A stretch of 64,000 nt of DNA. Origin: Cryptomeria japonica (lineage: Eukaryota; Streptophyta; Pinopsida; Cupressales; Cupressaceae). The notes beneath the pieces are model-generated. The model was given only the letters and a program-made list of their open reading frames with translations. It was not told the origin of the DNA and did no database searches. This document shows, in pieces, positions 44,270-56,394 of the stretch. Location: positions 575,138,263-575,202,262 of the forward strand of contig NC_081410.1 of NCBI RefSeq assembly GCF_030272615.1. The letters run 5' to 3'. Position numbers and translations under genes: made by a program. Numbering within the stretch: position 1 is the stretch's first letter; each line of letters opens with the position of its first letter.

Positions 44270-46500
44270 TTTTGCTCTTTGAACTCTAGGATGTATCATT
44301 CACAATTCTACGTACTTGCCTCGGTTTCTCTTCACCAAGAGTTGCGGCTTCAAGAAAATTGCATGTTGGCGAAAATACCTTGTAGTCCTCCATTTGTCAG
44401 TGGAATAGTCCATTCAAGGAACTTATCTCGTCGTCAAAGAAATCTTCCAACTCGAGCACCCCTTCGTTGTTGGGTTCCATGCCTTTCCTCACTTCGTTCA
44501 TACCTAACTCTCCACCCTCGAACTTTGAGTCGAAGGATGCCAGTTCCTCACTAACCACCTGGTTTCTCAAGTCAATGATGTGCTTCCTCCCATGACTCTT
44601 GATCAAGAATGTGTTTTGCTTCCAATTATGATTTGCCATCCCCTCCCAAGGAGAGCGTCATACGCCTTCTTCTGTAACGAGATGGCGACAAAGTCCAAGA
44701 AAAAATGTTGTGTCCCAATCATTACTTTTTGTGTCGTCAATGTTCCCAATGGTTTGATGTCGTATTGGTCGGCACCTACCAAGTGGAAGGTTGGTGGCCA
44801 AAGTGTCAGCTTCCCCAAACATTTCCAAGTGTCCTCCGACAGCACATTAACTCTCGAGCCCCCGTCGATGATGGTGTTTGCCAACTTTTGGCCCATTATT
44901 TCCATCTCGACAACAACCATCTTCCTCCCAATGCTTACCGTCAGCAACATTGGATCGTTGGCCTCATTCCCTTCCGGTGGTGGTTTTCCCGTCAATTCCT
45001 CCTCTTGTGGCTTACATTGTTTTTGGATGACTGTGTCATCACTAACTATGTTGGCAATCACCATTCTCAGTTGCAGCATAGTTTGAAGAATGTCTGCCAC
45101 CTTGATGGGTATGGTTGTCTGTAGCATCTATCGAACTATGTTCTTCTCTGACTCCTGCAATGACTTACCTGTAGTTCCATTGGAGGTTACTTGTTCCTTC
45201 GCCAACAATTGTTCTACTTTGGCTCTGGCTTCTCAAAGTCGTTCCTTCTCCGTACAAGCGTTCAGGTACATTGTCTTCTTCCTCTGTGCTCTCGTGATTG
45301 CCAGAACTGCCTCGTCTTGTTCCTCTACATCCAGCATATTAATACCCTTTTTCTTCGGACAGTCGGTGTCTTCATGATTCCTGGGTCCACAGCATTTGCA
45401 CAATAATTGTATGTTGTCTTTCTTATTCTGGCAGTCTCTCGCAAAGTGTTCACATTCACTACATTGTCGGCATTGTATGATAGGACGTCCTCTAGAGTTG
45501 TATTGTATTTGATTTCGCCCTCGTTGATTTCCATAACCGCCTAGCAATACATTATGTGACTTTGATGGGATAGACTCTCCCTGTGTGAAGAGTACTAGCG
45601 TACTTCTACTCTTCAAATTGTATGGACATTCCTTTATTGAATGACCCATCACCTAGCAAATCTCACAAAACATCTTTTTAGGACAATTATCTTTCGTGTG
45701 CCTCTCAATTTTGCACTCAATACACCATAATTCATTACTTTCTTTATTGGTTCCTTTCTCAACCTTTAATTCTTTCATCATTCTCAACATATCCCATCAA
45801 AGGGCCTGTACGGTTTTGGATTCTTCATCACTACTACCTTCGGTGCCCTCGTCATCGATCTTCCTCTTCCCTCGGGAGGATGTTTTGTTTTCACTCTCGA
45901 TGTCCATCGCCCGATTGTAAGCATCGGCCTATGAGGACAAAGGCACTACTTTCATCTTCTTGCACAGTGAAGGGATCAATCCCTCAGTGAACCACCTCTT
46001 CTTCAACCCATCGGATGGCTGGTGTTCCATCTTATTTAACAACTCTTTGAGCCTACGGTTGTAAGCGCATACACTCTCATTTTTCCCTTGCTTGAGATTT
46101 CGGCCATGATCTTGTTGTCATCCCTCAGAAGTCTGAACTCCTCTTCGAATGCCTTCTTCAGTTCACTCCACCCAGCCTTGTCCTTAGCATCTAGGTCTGT
46201 ATACCAGTCAACAGCAATTCCCTGAAGGGTGGCGAGAAATGCCTTCAACCAATAATCGTGGTCATCTTGGCCACTCATCTCTCATATTGTTATACATATC
46301 TTACAATGTCGTATGGGATCTTCTGATCCATCTCCTATGAACTCAAGAGTTTTTGCTTCTCCTGGGTATTCTAGTTGTGCAACATTGTCCTTGCTTGGAA
46401 CGTACCGTGTGTGTTTGACCAGATTGGACCGTCTTGCTCTTCGCGTTCCGGTGCCTCTCTTGCACTCTCGAACACATGCGAGCTCTCTACGCATCCACCT
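44270..46500 (-). pseudogene. Ty3-gypsy gag-protease relic (minus strand)
   Basis: From 46500 downward the minus strand reads, with stops and frameshifts: PGEAKTLEFIGDGSEDPIRH; the gag core DYWLKAFLATLQGIAVDWYT, DLDAKDKAGWSELKKAFEEE; an NRAMDIESENK region; and zinc-knuckle segments (CEIC.. with GHSIKECPYNLK, then CRQCSECEHFARDC and CKCCGPRNHEDTDC). The protease follows, with TIIDGGSRVNVLSEDTW in the catalytic region, DIKPLGTLTTQKV and AYDALLGRGWQIII, ending about 44400. No reverse transcriptase, RNase H or integrase follows. An LTR and Asp-type primer site lie upstream at 46991-47007, so this is the 5' part of a truncated gypsy element. Confidence 0.85.
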
Positions 46501-46990
46501 TCTGCATCTTCCGCACCTTGGTCAGCTTCATTTCTATTCTCTCTCCTCCTTGGGGTCTTCGGCTCAGGCCCCCCTATTCTCAGTTCCACGACAAGGGGCA
46601 AGTTCGTGCGAATTGGCTTCTCGCCTGCTTACTCCCTTGTGTGTCAAACCTAGGTGGATTGTTCCAATGCTTTCCCTGCACTCTGGGCCACGCACGCATC
46701 CTCTACACGTCTACCTCCAGCATCCCCAACACTTTGGGTACTTCCAGGTGTGTCGGACCTAGGTGGATTGTTCTAACCACTACAGTCTGGTGCTTTCCTT
46801 GCACTCTCACGTCCACCTCCAATGTCCCAACACTCCAGGTACTTCCAGGCTCTAACTCGTCCTTGTGCTCCCTCTGTTCGAGGGTGGACAAATCACCTAA
46901 GCACTTGGCCTTGACCACCCTGTGGCCTCTTCTCACCTTTATTGGGGTCTACGAACATGAATCACTCAAGGCTGACCCAATTTCTTTTAG

Positions 46991-47003
46991 GGCAACGGCA
47001 CCA
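46991..47003 (-). promoter_or_regulatory. Primer-binding site, Asp-tRNA type, of the gypsy relic
   Basis: On the minus strand tggtgccgttgcc follows the LTR end after three T residues. Plant Athila/Tat gypsy elements have tggcgccgttgcc-type primer sites; this differs by one base. Confidence 0.65.
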
Positions 47004-47006
47004 AAA

Positions 47007-47563
47007 TGTTTGCTGCTATATCTAATAAATTAAGTACAAGAAATAATAATACAAATGATAACGCATACCAAACACGGCAATAAAATATATCTTTATTCGC
47101 ACATGCAATTATTACAAAGAAGACTAGAGATGGTTGGCCAAGGATTACAATTCACCCAACTATACCATACTACTTCTTTGGTGGTACACTACATATTTAA
47201 AGGACTCGACAGTTGCCAAGAGGAACACAACCATCAACCAACCGACACATTAACTACCAAGAGTGACAACCCACTTAATACAAACAATTAATACATTGGA
47301 AGATAACAAATACTATCAAATATAACGATAGGCATTTTATGCCGACTACAAAACCTTGACAAAGTAAATGCTTTTGGGATGTTGAGATTGACGTGTCAAG
47401 AATGCCTTTAAAGAGATACCAAGACAACAGATGCCTAATAGTCTAACTCCAAAATGATATAAAGAGCAATTGAAGGACTCTCAAACTTTTGAGGTTTAAT
47501 GGAAAGGGGAACCAATTAATGGCAAGGCCCAAGTCTAACTTTGAATTAAGTTAACAAAGGAGT
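47007..47563 (-). mobile_element. 5' LTR (partial) of the minus-strand gypsy relic
   Basis: On the minus strand the sequence ends ...gctgcaaaca just before the primer site. It contains a TATA-like atatttaaag (minus sense ctttaaatat) near 47195 and a tttattg stretch near 47080, consistent with a promoter and a polyadenylation region. The far end is not defined, because the copia element inserted at 47569. Confidence 0.55.
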
Positions 47564-47568
47564 GGTAG
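47564..47568 (+). repeat. Target-site duplication GGTAG (left)
   Basis: The five bases preceding the copia LTR recur exactly at 53456-53460. Confidence 0.9.
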
Positions 47569-48173
47569 TGTTGACGTATGTATCTGTGGGAGTCACCTTG
47601 GGTTGATTTCACTAAATATACAATTAGCCTTTGGCCTTGTATATTTGAGGTTGACCGATAATTAAAAGATGTTAGATTTTATTTGTTTGGAAAATATATA
47701 CATTTATTAAGGGGGCCGACTTTTGGGAAAGTCTGACACCCTATGAAAGACCACCTTGCATTGTATGAAGAGTTGTCTTGGTTCAGAGGGAGCCGACCCT
47801 TGGTGAAGGGTCACCTCCGCTAGAATATAAAAGGAGATTGGCTCTCCTCACTTTGCATCAATTATTATCACCTGCAGTCCGTGTCTCTCCTACAGCAGAT
47901 CAAATATCTTCTACAGCAGTTCGTGAATCATCTAAGGAAGATTGATTCACACAACAGATCGCATTTCATCTAGTGTGGATTGTTTCATCCATCTAGCTTC
48001 AAGGAGTGAAGTGATTTTTGTAAAGACATCTTGCTGTTTGATAAATATAATAAGAGACATTTGTTGCTGGGTTTTTCTCCCTCATGTTGGAGGGTTTCCC
48101 AGAGTATATGTTGTGCAAATTTGATTGAATTGTCTTATATCTGCATGTTATTAATCTGATCATAAAAATAACA
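47569..48173 (+). repeat. 5' LTR of the copia element
   Basis: Begins tgttgacgtatgtatc and ends cataaaaataaca. A TATA-like atataaaagg at 47825-47834 fits the U3 promoter, and transcription would start shortly after. Confidence 0.95.
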
Positions 48174-48188
48174 TGGTATGAGAGCAGG
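48174..48188 (+). promoter_or_regulatory. Copia primer-binding site
   Basis: tggtatgagagcagg directly follows the LTR. It is initiator-Met type with one mismatch (tatgag for tatcag). Confidence 0.85.
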
Positions 48189-48274
48189 TTTAAGAAGATC
48201 GTGATCAGATTTCTCTAAAGCAGCAAATTTCTCTATTCTTCTTCTCATCCTAAGGAGTAATTCTTAGCATCAAT

Positions 48275-49144
48275 ATGGTGAACGGACTTAAGGTTGAAGA
48301 CAGGCTTGAAGGTGCAAAAAACTTCACTTCATGGAAATATATAATTCTAATTGCACTAGAAGAAAATGATCTTCTTGAGTTCATCAAAAAAGATAATATA
48401 TCTGAACCAGCCGATGAAGCTGAGAAACTTCAAATGAAGAAGAATGGCATAAAGGCCAAGAAGATGTTGATCGATTCGATGAAGGATCATTTAGTGCCAC
48501 TTATCTCCAAGATGTCAACTACTAGAGATATGTTCAAGACCTTGGAAGGACTCTATGGGATCAAGAACACTAGTAGAGCCCTTTCTCTAAGGCAATAACT
48601 CCATCAAATCAAAATGGTGAAAGGAGAAACCGTCATATCATTCTTCATGAAAATTTCCGAGCTAAGAGATCAACTATGCTCAATTGGAGATCAAGTTATG
48701 GATAAATATCTAGTCATGTTGGCATTGAATGGTCTTCCTCAATCTTGGGAACCATTCATTCAAAGTATTAGTGGGAGATCCAAATTTCCCAAGTTTGATC
48801 GTCTCCGTGTTGATTGTATCCAAGAAGAATCTAGGTTGGCTACAAGAGGAAATGGCCGAAGCTCTCACAATGAAGACAATCATGTTCTAGCCTCTCAAAC
48901 TTCAAAGAAGAAAGGAAGAGATGGGAGAAAAGGCAACTTCAAGAGAAATAGAGATAGAAGTTCAGTTTCCGCACCTAATTCTAAGAAGAAGAAAGATCCC
49001 TCTCACATCCAGTGTTTTAGATGTGACAAGTATGGTCACTATGCAAGAGATTGTTTGACAAGGCCAAAGCAACATGCTTCTATGGCGGATGTTGGTGAAG
49101 TATCTCCTCAAAAGGAATCTAGGAACAATCAAAAAGGGTGCTAA
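48275..49144 (+). pseudogene. Copia gag, one internal stop
   Basis: The start at 48275 (MVNGLKVEDRLEGAKNFTSW) is the usual copia gag N terminus. The frame is stopped by TAA at 48596-48598, where CAA (Gln) is expected. It continues in the same frame through MVKGETVISFFMKISELRDQ and NGLPQSWEPFIQSI to the zinc knuckle CFRCDKYGHYARDC, and ends at TAA 49142. Gag would package RNA in virus-like particles. Without the stops it would join the pol frame directly. Confidence 0.9.
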
Positions 49145-52100
49145 TTCATTTCTACCCTATCTAGCAATGTTCCAACTAATACCAGCACTTGGTTAATTGA
49201 TAGTGGCGCTTCTCGACACATCACAGGATATAGGGAACATCTTTCAGACTTGGTGGAAAGAAAGACCAATCTTCAAGTGATAATTGGAGATGATGCATGC
49301 TACTCAGTGAATGGTTCCGGATCTACCTCTCTCAACCTAGAATCTGGCATCCCTCTCCATCTAAGTGATGTCTTGTTCGTACCAGGAATCAAGAGGAACC
49401 TTGTCTGCATTTCAGCCTTGGAAGACAAAGGTTATCAAGTTGCATTTTCAAAAGGGAAAGTTCTTGCTTGGCCAAAGAACTCTAGCATCAAGACAACACG
49501 TGTGATTGGCAACCGGCATGAGAGTCTATACAAGCTTTACATCCGTCTAGTTCAAGCTCTTCTACATGACTATCAATTCCAGCTAGTATGGCATAGAAGA
49601 TTTGCTCATTTGCACTACAAGGCCCTCCCATCATTGGAGAAAATGGTTAAAGGTGTACCTAAGCTCAGTCATGAGCATGATGGCACTTGTAAAGGTTGTG
49701 CCATGGGTAAAAATACTAAGAGTCTATTTCATAGTAGTGAAAGTAGGTCAAAAGAAATATTAGACCTTATACATTCTGATTTATGTGGTCCAATATCAGT
49801 GGCATCCCTAAGCGGATTTTTGTATTATGTAATTTTCATAGATGATTACTCTAGGAAAACTTGGATTTATTTTTTGAAGTCCAAAGAGTCTAAAGGAGTC
49901 CTAGATAGGTTTAATGAGTTTAAAGCTCAAGTAGAAAACTTGTCTGGAAAGAGGATTAAAGTCCTAAGGTCTGATAATGGAGGTGAATACACTTCAGCAA
50001 GTTTCATAATTTCTGCATTGAGGCACGAATTAAGAGGGAGTTTTGTGTTCCTTACAACCCACAGTAAAATGGGGTTGCAGAAAGGAAGAACAAGTACATA
50101 GTTGAAGCAGTTAAAGTCATGATTCATGACCAAGACCTTCAAACCTTTCTTTGGGCAGAAGCTTCTAGAACAATTGTATATGTTCAAAATAGATGTCCTC
50201 ATCGGATATTGCAGAACATGACTCTGGAAGAAGCCTTTACAGGGGTTAAACCTGAAGTCAGTCATTTGAGAATCTTTGGTTGTCCAGTATATGTTCATGT
50301 ACCTAAAGATAAAAGAACCAAGTTGGAACCTTCTGGCAAGAGAGGAATATTTGTAGGCTACAGTGAAACTTCAAAAGCCTACAGGATTTACATTCCAAGT
50401 CAGAAATAGATAGAGGTTAGCAAAGATGTTACATTTGAGGAAGATGTTGCATTCAGAAGATCTAAAGGTTCATGCATGGAGGTAGATGATGAAAATCAAG
50501 AGAATCCTCAAGACATGGACATTGATCATACTCCTGAGATTCAGAGAGACTCTACTGAACCAGTAGAGGCCATTGATCCAATTGAGCCATTGGAACCTAC
50601 TAATGGTCCAAGAGACATTGTCATAACCAAGGAGAGACCTCTTTGGGCTAGGAAAACTACACAGGAGGCAAAAAAGTTTGCAGCTCCTAGAGGCACATTC
50701 CAAGAAAGCAAAAGACCTCAAAAATTTTCAAGCTATGTTGCATTAATGAGTAATATCATTGAATCTAAGCCTTCCAGTGTTGAGGAAGCCTCAAGTCAAC
50801 ATGTCTGGAGAGATGCTATGGATGAAGAATAGCAATCCATTATTAAGAATGATGTTTGGGACATTGTTCCAAGACCTAAAGGAAAATCAGTTGTATCCTC
50901 CAAATGGTTGTTCAAGATCAAGCATGCAACAAATGGAAGTATTGAGAAGTACAAAGCAAGATTTGTGGCTAGAGGATTCTCTCAGAAAGAGGGAATAGAC
51001 TATGAAGAAACCTTTGCTCCAGTTGCTCGCTATACTTCCATCAGGGCCATTATTGCCATTGTAGCAGCAAAAGGATGGAAGCTACATTAGATGAATGTGA
51101 AGACATCTTTTCTCAATGGGGTAATTGAAGAAGAGGTCTACATTGAGCAACCTGAAGGCTTTGTGATTCATGGGAAGGAGTCTCATGTTTGCAGATTAAC
51201 AAAGACTTCATATGGCCTAAAGCAGGTTCCTCGGGCTTGGTATGAGAGGATTGATCGATACTTGATGGGCTTGGGGTTCTTCAAGAATGATGCAGATCCA
51301 AATCTTTACTTCAAGGTAATTGATGGCGAGGCTCTTATTTTGGTTCTTTATGTTGATGATTTATTTATTACTGGAGAAGATCATCTCATTGACAAATGTA
51401 AGGAGGAGTTAGCTTCTGAGTTTGAGATGAAGGACCTAGGTCTTATGCACTACTTTCTAGAATTGAAGGTATAGCAAAGACCTAGTGAGATTATTCTAAG
51501 TCAAGGGAGATATACAATAGAAATCTTGAAGAAATTTGGAATGATGGACTGCAAGTCTATGTCTACACCTATGGAGACAAATTTGAATAAGTTGAGTGAG
51601 TTTGCAGCTAGTTTAGGTTTGGTAGATCCTACCATGTACAGACAGTTGATTGGTTCATTGATGTATCTAGTCAATACTAGACCTGACATTTGTTATGCAG
51701 TGAGTGCTCTCAGTCAATTTATGTGTGAACCAAGACATATTCATCTAGTTGCAGCAAAAAATATATTGAGGTACTTGCGTGGCACTGTAGGATATGGGTT
51801 GAGATATACCTCCAGTGCTGATCTAAATCTGCAAGGATATTCTGATTATGATTGGGCAGGGAATGTTACTGATCCGAATAGCACCTCAAGTTGCTTCAGT
51901 TTGGGGTCTGCTATGGTTTCTTAGTGTAGCAAGAAGCAGTCTTCAGTGGCACTAAGCACCACAGAAGTAGAGTATATTGCAGCATGTGTGGCGGCCCGAG
52001 AAGCTGTGTGGCTTTGGAAGCTCCTTGCAAGATTGTTTGGACAATCGATGGAGCCTACTGTCATTCATTGTGATAATCAAAGTTGTGTGAAACTACCTGT

Positions 52101-52384
52101 CAACCCTATGTTTCGTGACAAAACAAAACATGTGGAGATCAAATACCACTACATTCAAGATATGGTTCTAGGGAAACGAAACAAAACATGTGGAGATCAA
52201 ATACCACTACATTCAAGATATGGTTCTAGGGAAAGCCATTCAGCTGAGGTACATTAGCACTGATGATCAGACAGCCGATATTCTCACCAAGCCCCTTGCC
52301 AAAGTGAAGTTTGTGCATTTTCGAGACAAGCTTGGAGTTGTGGAGAATGAAGCACTTGCTGAGAGGGAGTCTCAACATCAGTGA
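49145..52384 (+). pseudogene. Copia pol: protease, integrase, RT, RNase H, multiply interrupted
   Basis: Order: protease WLIDSGASRHITG (about 49190); integrase zinc finger WHRRFAHLHY...CKGCAMGK; integrase core DLIHSDLCGP, FIDDYSRKTWIYFLKSKES and VLRSDNGGEY. A frameshift near 50005 and a TAA in NPQ*NGVAERKN follow. Then GYSETSKAYRIY, RT KARFVARGFSQKEGIDYEET, VKTSFLNGVIEEEVYIEQPE, SYGLKQVPRAWYERID and the catalytic LVLYVDDLFITG. RNase H shows ALSTTEVEYIAACVAAREAV, HCDNQSCVKL and QTADILTKPL. Stops lie at 50407, 50830, 51088, 51472 and 51922; most are explained by CAG/CAA or TGG changed by one transition. A 58-bp tandem duplication at about 52121-52236 shifts the frame in RNase H. Confidence 0.92.
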
Positions 52385-52422
52385 TTTATTGAGATGTACT
52401 TTAATGCATTCTTCTCTTTCAA

Positions 52423-52566
52423 TGCATTCTTCTCTGTGAAAGAGAAGTTTGAGGTGCAAGCCCTTGTTAATGCATTCTTCTCTGTGAGAGAAAAGTTTGA
52501 GGTGCAAGCCCTTGTTAATGCATTCTTCTCTGTGAGAGAAAAGTTTGAGGTGAAAGCCCTTGTTCC
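52423..52566 (+). repeat. 48-bp tandem repeat, three copies, 3' of copia pol
   Basis: tgcattcttctctgtga starts at 52423, 52471 and 52519, each unit ending agcccttgtt. A shorter half-unit precedes them. Lies in the untranslated region between RNase H and the 3' LTR. Confidence 0.9.
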
Positions 52567-52830
52567 ACCCTCTGGGAGTAGCCAAGGTGGATGTCATGTT
52601 GAGAGACTCCATGACAACATCACTTGTGTTTGTTCACCCTCTGGGAGTAGCCATGGTGACCGTCATGATGAGATGACGACATCACGTTGAGTGACTCCAT
52701 GATGGGCACTTGTGTTCATATTCATTTCCATACATGGGAGTAGCCACGAAGGATGTCATCACGTTAAGTGCCTCCGTGATGAACTTTGTTCCACCCTCTG
52801 GGAGTAGCCATGGTGAATGCCATTCCATGA
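52567..52830 (+). repeat. Diverged repeat with ctctgggagtagcca words
   Basis: The word gggagtagcca(t/a/c) occurs near 52572, 52641, 52738 and 52801, each followed by g-rich, gtcat and gactccatga-type words. Uneven units of about 60-100 bp. Confidence 0.75.
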
Positions 52831-52870
52831 CACAGATATCAGCAAAGATTCCTCCCTAGCTAAGATGGAG

Positions 52871-53455
52871 TGTTGACGTATGTATCTACGGGAGTCACCT
52901 TGGGTCGATTTCACTAAATATACAATTAGCCTTCAGCTTTGTATATTTGAGGTTGACCAATAATTAAAAGATGTGCAATTTTATTTGTTTGGCAAATATA
53001 TACATTTATTAAAAAAGATGACTTTTGGGAAAGTCAGCCACCCTATGAAAGACCACCTTGCATTGTAATAAGAGTTGTCTTGGATCGGAGAGAGACGACT
53101 CTTGGTGAAGGGTCACCTTTGCTAGGATATAAAAGTAGATCGGCTCTCCTCACTTTGCATAGATTATTATCACCTGCAGTCTGTGTCTCTCCTACAGCAG
53201 TTCGTGAATCATCTAAGGAAGACTGATTCATGCAGCAGATCGTATTTCATCTAGTGTGGACTGTTTCATTCACCTAGCTTCAAGGAGTGAAGCGATTTTT
53301 GTAAAGACATCTTGCTGTTTGATAAATATAATAAGAGACATTTGTTGCTGGGTTTTTCTCCCTCATGTTGGAGAGTTTTCCCAGGGTATATGTTGTGCAA
53401 ATTTGATTGAATTGTCTCATATCTGCATGTTATTAATCTGATCATAAAAATAACA
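52871..53455 (+). repeat. 3' LTR of the copia element
   Basis: Starts tgttgacgtatgtatc and ends ataaaaataaca. It lacks about 20 bp present in the 5' LTR near 47895. Confidence 0.95.
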
Positions 53456-53460
53456 GGTAG
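53456..53460 (+). repeat. Target-site duplication GGTAG (right)
   Basis: Exact match to 47564-47568. Confidence 0.9.
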
Positions 53461-55370
53461 AGTTCTAAGATTACAAGGAAGGAAATGGGTACTTGGACAC
53501 AGGAAAGTCTAAAAATCCAGTGTGAATGTCTTAGAAATCTTGAATACAAAAAATTAGAGTTCAAAGAGCAGAGATGCAAGAGAATGGGTACCAGGGTGTG
53601 GGATGAATGAAGAAGCCCAGAAGTCTGACAGATGCAAAGGAATTCGACTTTTAATAGAATTTCAAGCTTTGAGGAATGGGAATGCGAAAGGAATGGTATT
53701 GAGGAATAGGGAACTCTGAAATTCTAACTAAATAACGCTTAGACGAATTTTACAAAGGCATGGGAGAGTTGTTGAGATTGACAGGGAAGGTATGCAGGTA
53801 TGGACTTCCCCAAAAGTCCAAAAGGCCAACCTTTTCAAAATACCAAGACACTAGAAATGGCCCAAACTTAGACATTTTATAGTTTCTTGCACCTTTTGAC
53901 ATCTAGGGGACCCATTTAGGATGTCTCGAAACAATTATCAACAATGAATCAAATATGACTAAGACACAAAATGGAAGGGACTCAAGACACTATAAATTCA
54001 AATCCCAACAACCTCTTTCTCTAATTTCCAAAGCATTCTCTGGCAGATAATTTCACTTAATAGTTCAAATCTCTATGAGGCAATACGGTTGAGTTAGGAA
54101 AAATGGACCTTTACTCTAGAACACATGGCAACAACCAGTCAATTAACCCAAGAACTTGGAAGTCACATGGATGAACAACAGCCAAAAATACAAACAATAG
54201 AAAGTTGCAAATCCAAGACAATATTTATTATCTAGACATATCACATTATTGGCTCTATCAAAGCCTCAAGCCATGAAAAGAATAAACATTTGATGTGAGA
54301 ACCTTTTGGTCTTTTCATGGAAAGACTCACAACAATCTAACAAGCTAGACATGAGACAATCTTCAAATCAGCTTTTATTGCTTGGCATCTCAAAAAGCCC
54401 TAGTTGAAATCTTGAGTGTAAAGTGTGATGACCATATGCATCTAAAATCTTTTACCAAAGACAGTTTTATCACATCCTTGGCATCTAGCAAAAAACAAAC
54501 ACGAAGTCTATGAAGTGGACTCAAAAGATTATTAAACCCAATTTTATAATAGGCTCAGAGGCATCACATAACTCAAATTCAAAACCTTTTACTGAGAACT
54601 CAAAGGAAGAATTTGGTTTTTGGGTTATATGAAGGTGTCGTGGTTCAACGAAGCAAACCCGAGGTATTACCAAACCCAATTCAATATATGCCAATAGAGA
54701 ATTGAAATCCAATGATGAAAGAATGTAGGCCTATTAAAAGGAGCATAATGCCTTTATCCATTTCCAACTTATATTGCATTCTCAAGCTCTCAAGAAGAAA
54801 ACTTGGAATCTAGGGTCTTTTAGAATGTAAGAAAATGAGCAGACTCTTGGAACACTTCACAATTTGCCTTTGAATCCAACAGCGGAAAACTTGGAGTCCA
54901 AAGATAGAAATGAAAATGGCACGAAAAGCATACTTAACATGAATATCAAACCTGATTTTATCAGAGGCTTGAAAACTCAAAAGAAGGACAAACCAATAAC
55001 CCAAATGGACCCAAACATTTATGAAACCAGACTCTAAGTCTTCAAAAGATTTGAAATTAGAAAACTAACAAAAGGAAAACTGGATAAAGTAGATTGATAA
55101 TGACAAAAATTGCAATTTTATATTGTGTTATCAGATGCTTGAAAGCCCAAACCAAAGAAAAGTGGAGTTTGAGTGCAATAGCCCAAGGGACCCAAAAGAT
55201 AATTAAATACAGTTTGCATGCCATTTAGAACCTTCAATATGGGAAGAAACAGGGAAGCCCAAACAAAATACATAGCTGCCTAGTTGGGAAATCCAGAACT
55301 CTGCAGTGAAAAAAAACGGAACCCAACTGTGATGTAGATCTGACCATAGGGAATCTCAAAAAGTAACTGA
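53461..55370. repeat. Degenerate dispersed/tandem repeat, no gene
   Basis: Words such as gacccaaaaga, ttaaacccaatttta, cagaggcttgaaaactc and aagcccaaa recur at irregular intervals (about 54525, 54665, 54950, 55015, 55125 and 55190). This suggests an old satellite-like or LTR-internal repeat. No frame has a domain. Confidence 0.4.
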
Positions 55371-55383
55371 GCTAATTATGTAA

Positions 55384-56390
55384 TGTCCCCGTTTTCCATG
55401 AGATCATTCAACAAAGTTTTCTGGCCTATTTTTATTCACATAGGCTAAGGTGGAAAATTGCAAGGGGGTAAATTAAATTAATTAAGTTAATTATTTTAAA
55501 ATTATCCCAATAAAATTAAATCCTAAAGATAACTTTATTTTAATTAATTTAATAAAAATAACTTAAAAGAAAAATAAATTAAATATTATAAATTCACTTT
55601 ATTTAATATTTTTAAAGTGACTTGAGTAAAAAAATAAATTATATATTATAAAGTCACTTTATTAAATATTTTTCAGTGATTCTTCTAGAAGCTTTATGGA
55701 GGATAAATTGGAACTTTCTAGAAAATCCAGCTGAACCTTTAAAAGGAGACGAGAGCAAGTCATTGGACATCTTGGTTTTGATATTTCTTCCAAAGAACAT
55801 GGAGAGCTTGTTTTGCAGGTTCAGCATGTCCTAGGATTAAAACCCTTGGGTATTTTGGTTGGTTGGACGAAAACCCAGCTCAATCCTTGGTGAATTCATC
55901 TCAGGACTCACAGTTGCACTTCAATGGTCAAATTGTGAAGATTTTAGAAATTTGTGAAGTCTTTCCAAAAAAACAAATTTCAGGGATTTTTCAGAGTATT
56001 TTTTGTGAGCTACAGGTGTAGGGTTTGAGCAGAAAATATTTGATCTGAATACAGCAATTTCTGGGCAGATTATCCCATCATTAGAGGCGTGAATTGCAGC
56101 CATACTGGGCAATTTTGATGACAGAAATTCTGGACAGATTTATGGCTGTGTGAAGGGTAATTTTTGTGCATTAATTTTGGGTGATTTCAGGATTTAGGTC
56201 TGGCAATTTCAGTGCAGCCAAGGATATCAAATCAGGGTTTTTTGAGCATTTATTTGATGAGTTTGGGCAGATATTTCAGAAGTATACTGGCAGCCACATG
56301 ATTTATGTAAATCTGTACCAAACTTGGTCAACAATGTCATGCAAGATTTCAAGTAACAAATGACAGGTCAGCTATAAGTTATTCCTCATT
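55384..56390 (+). other. LTR-like fragment
   Basis: It starts at tgtccccgttttcc, similar to other tgtcccc starts in the window. It contains AT-rich direct repeats (aaataaattaaatattataaa and aaataaattatatattataaa-like, each followed by (t)tcactttatt) at 55570-55670, and a TATA-like tttaaaagg at 55738. No second LTR or primer site. Confidence 0.4.
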
Positions 56391-56394
56391 TTAT

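Larger units (their letters stand above)
47569..53455 (+). mobile_element. Full-length but inactivated Ty1-copia retrotransposon (5.9 kb)
   Basis: The element has TG...CA LTRs of 605 and 585 bp and a perfect 5-bp duplication GGTAG. A Met-type primer site follows the 5' LTR at once, and gag, protease, integrase, reverse transcriptase and RNase H come in the copia order. Stops, one integrase frameshift and a 58-bp duplication in RNase H make it non-coding. LTRs differ by multiple substitutions and one ~20-bp deletion between ctacagcag words in the 3' copy, so insertion is not very recent. It is inserted next to, or within, the LTR of the older minus-strand gypsy relic. Confidence 0.95.

Noticed and set aside
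46313-47033. Plus-strand ORFs of 149 and 199 residues
   Set aside because: They lie opposite the gypsy gag leader and are Ser/Leu/Cys-rich shadows with no domain.
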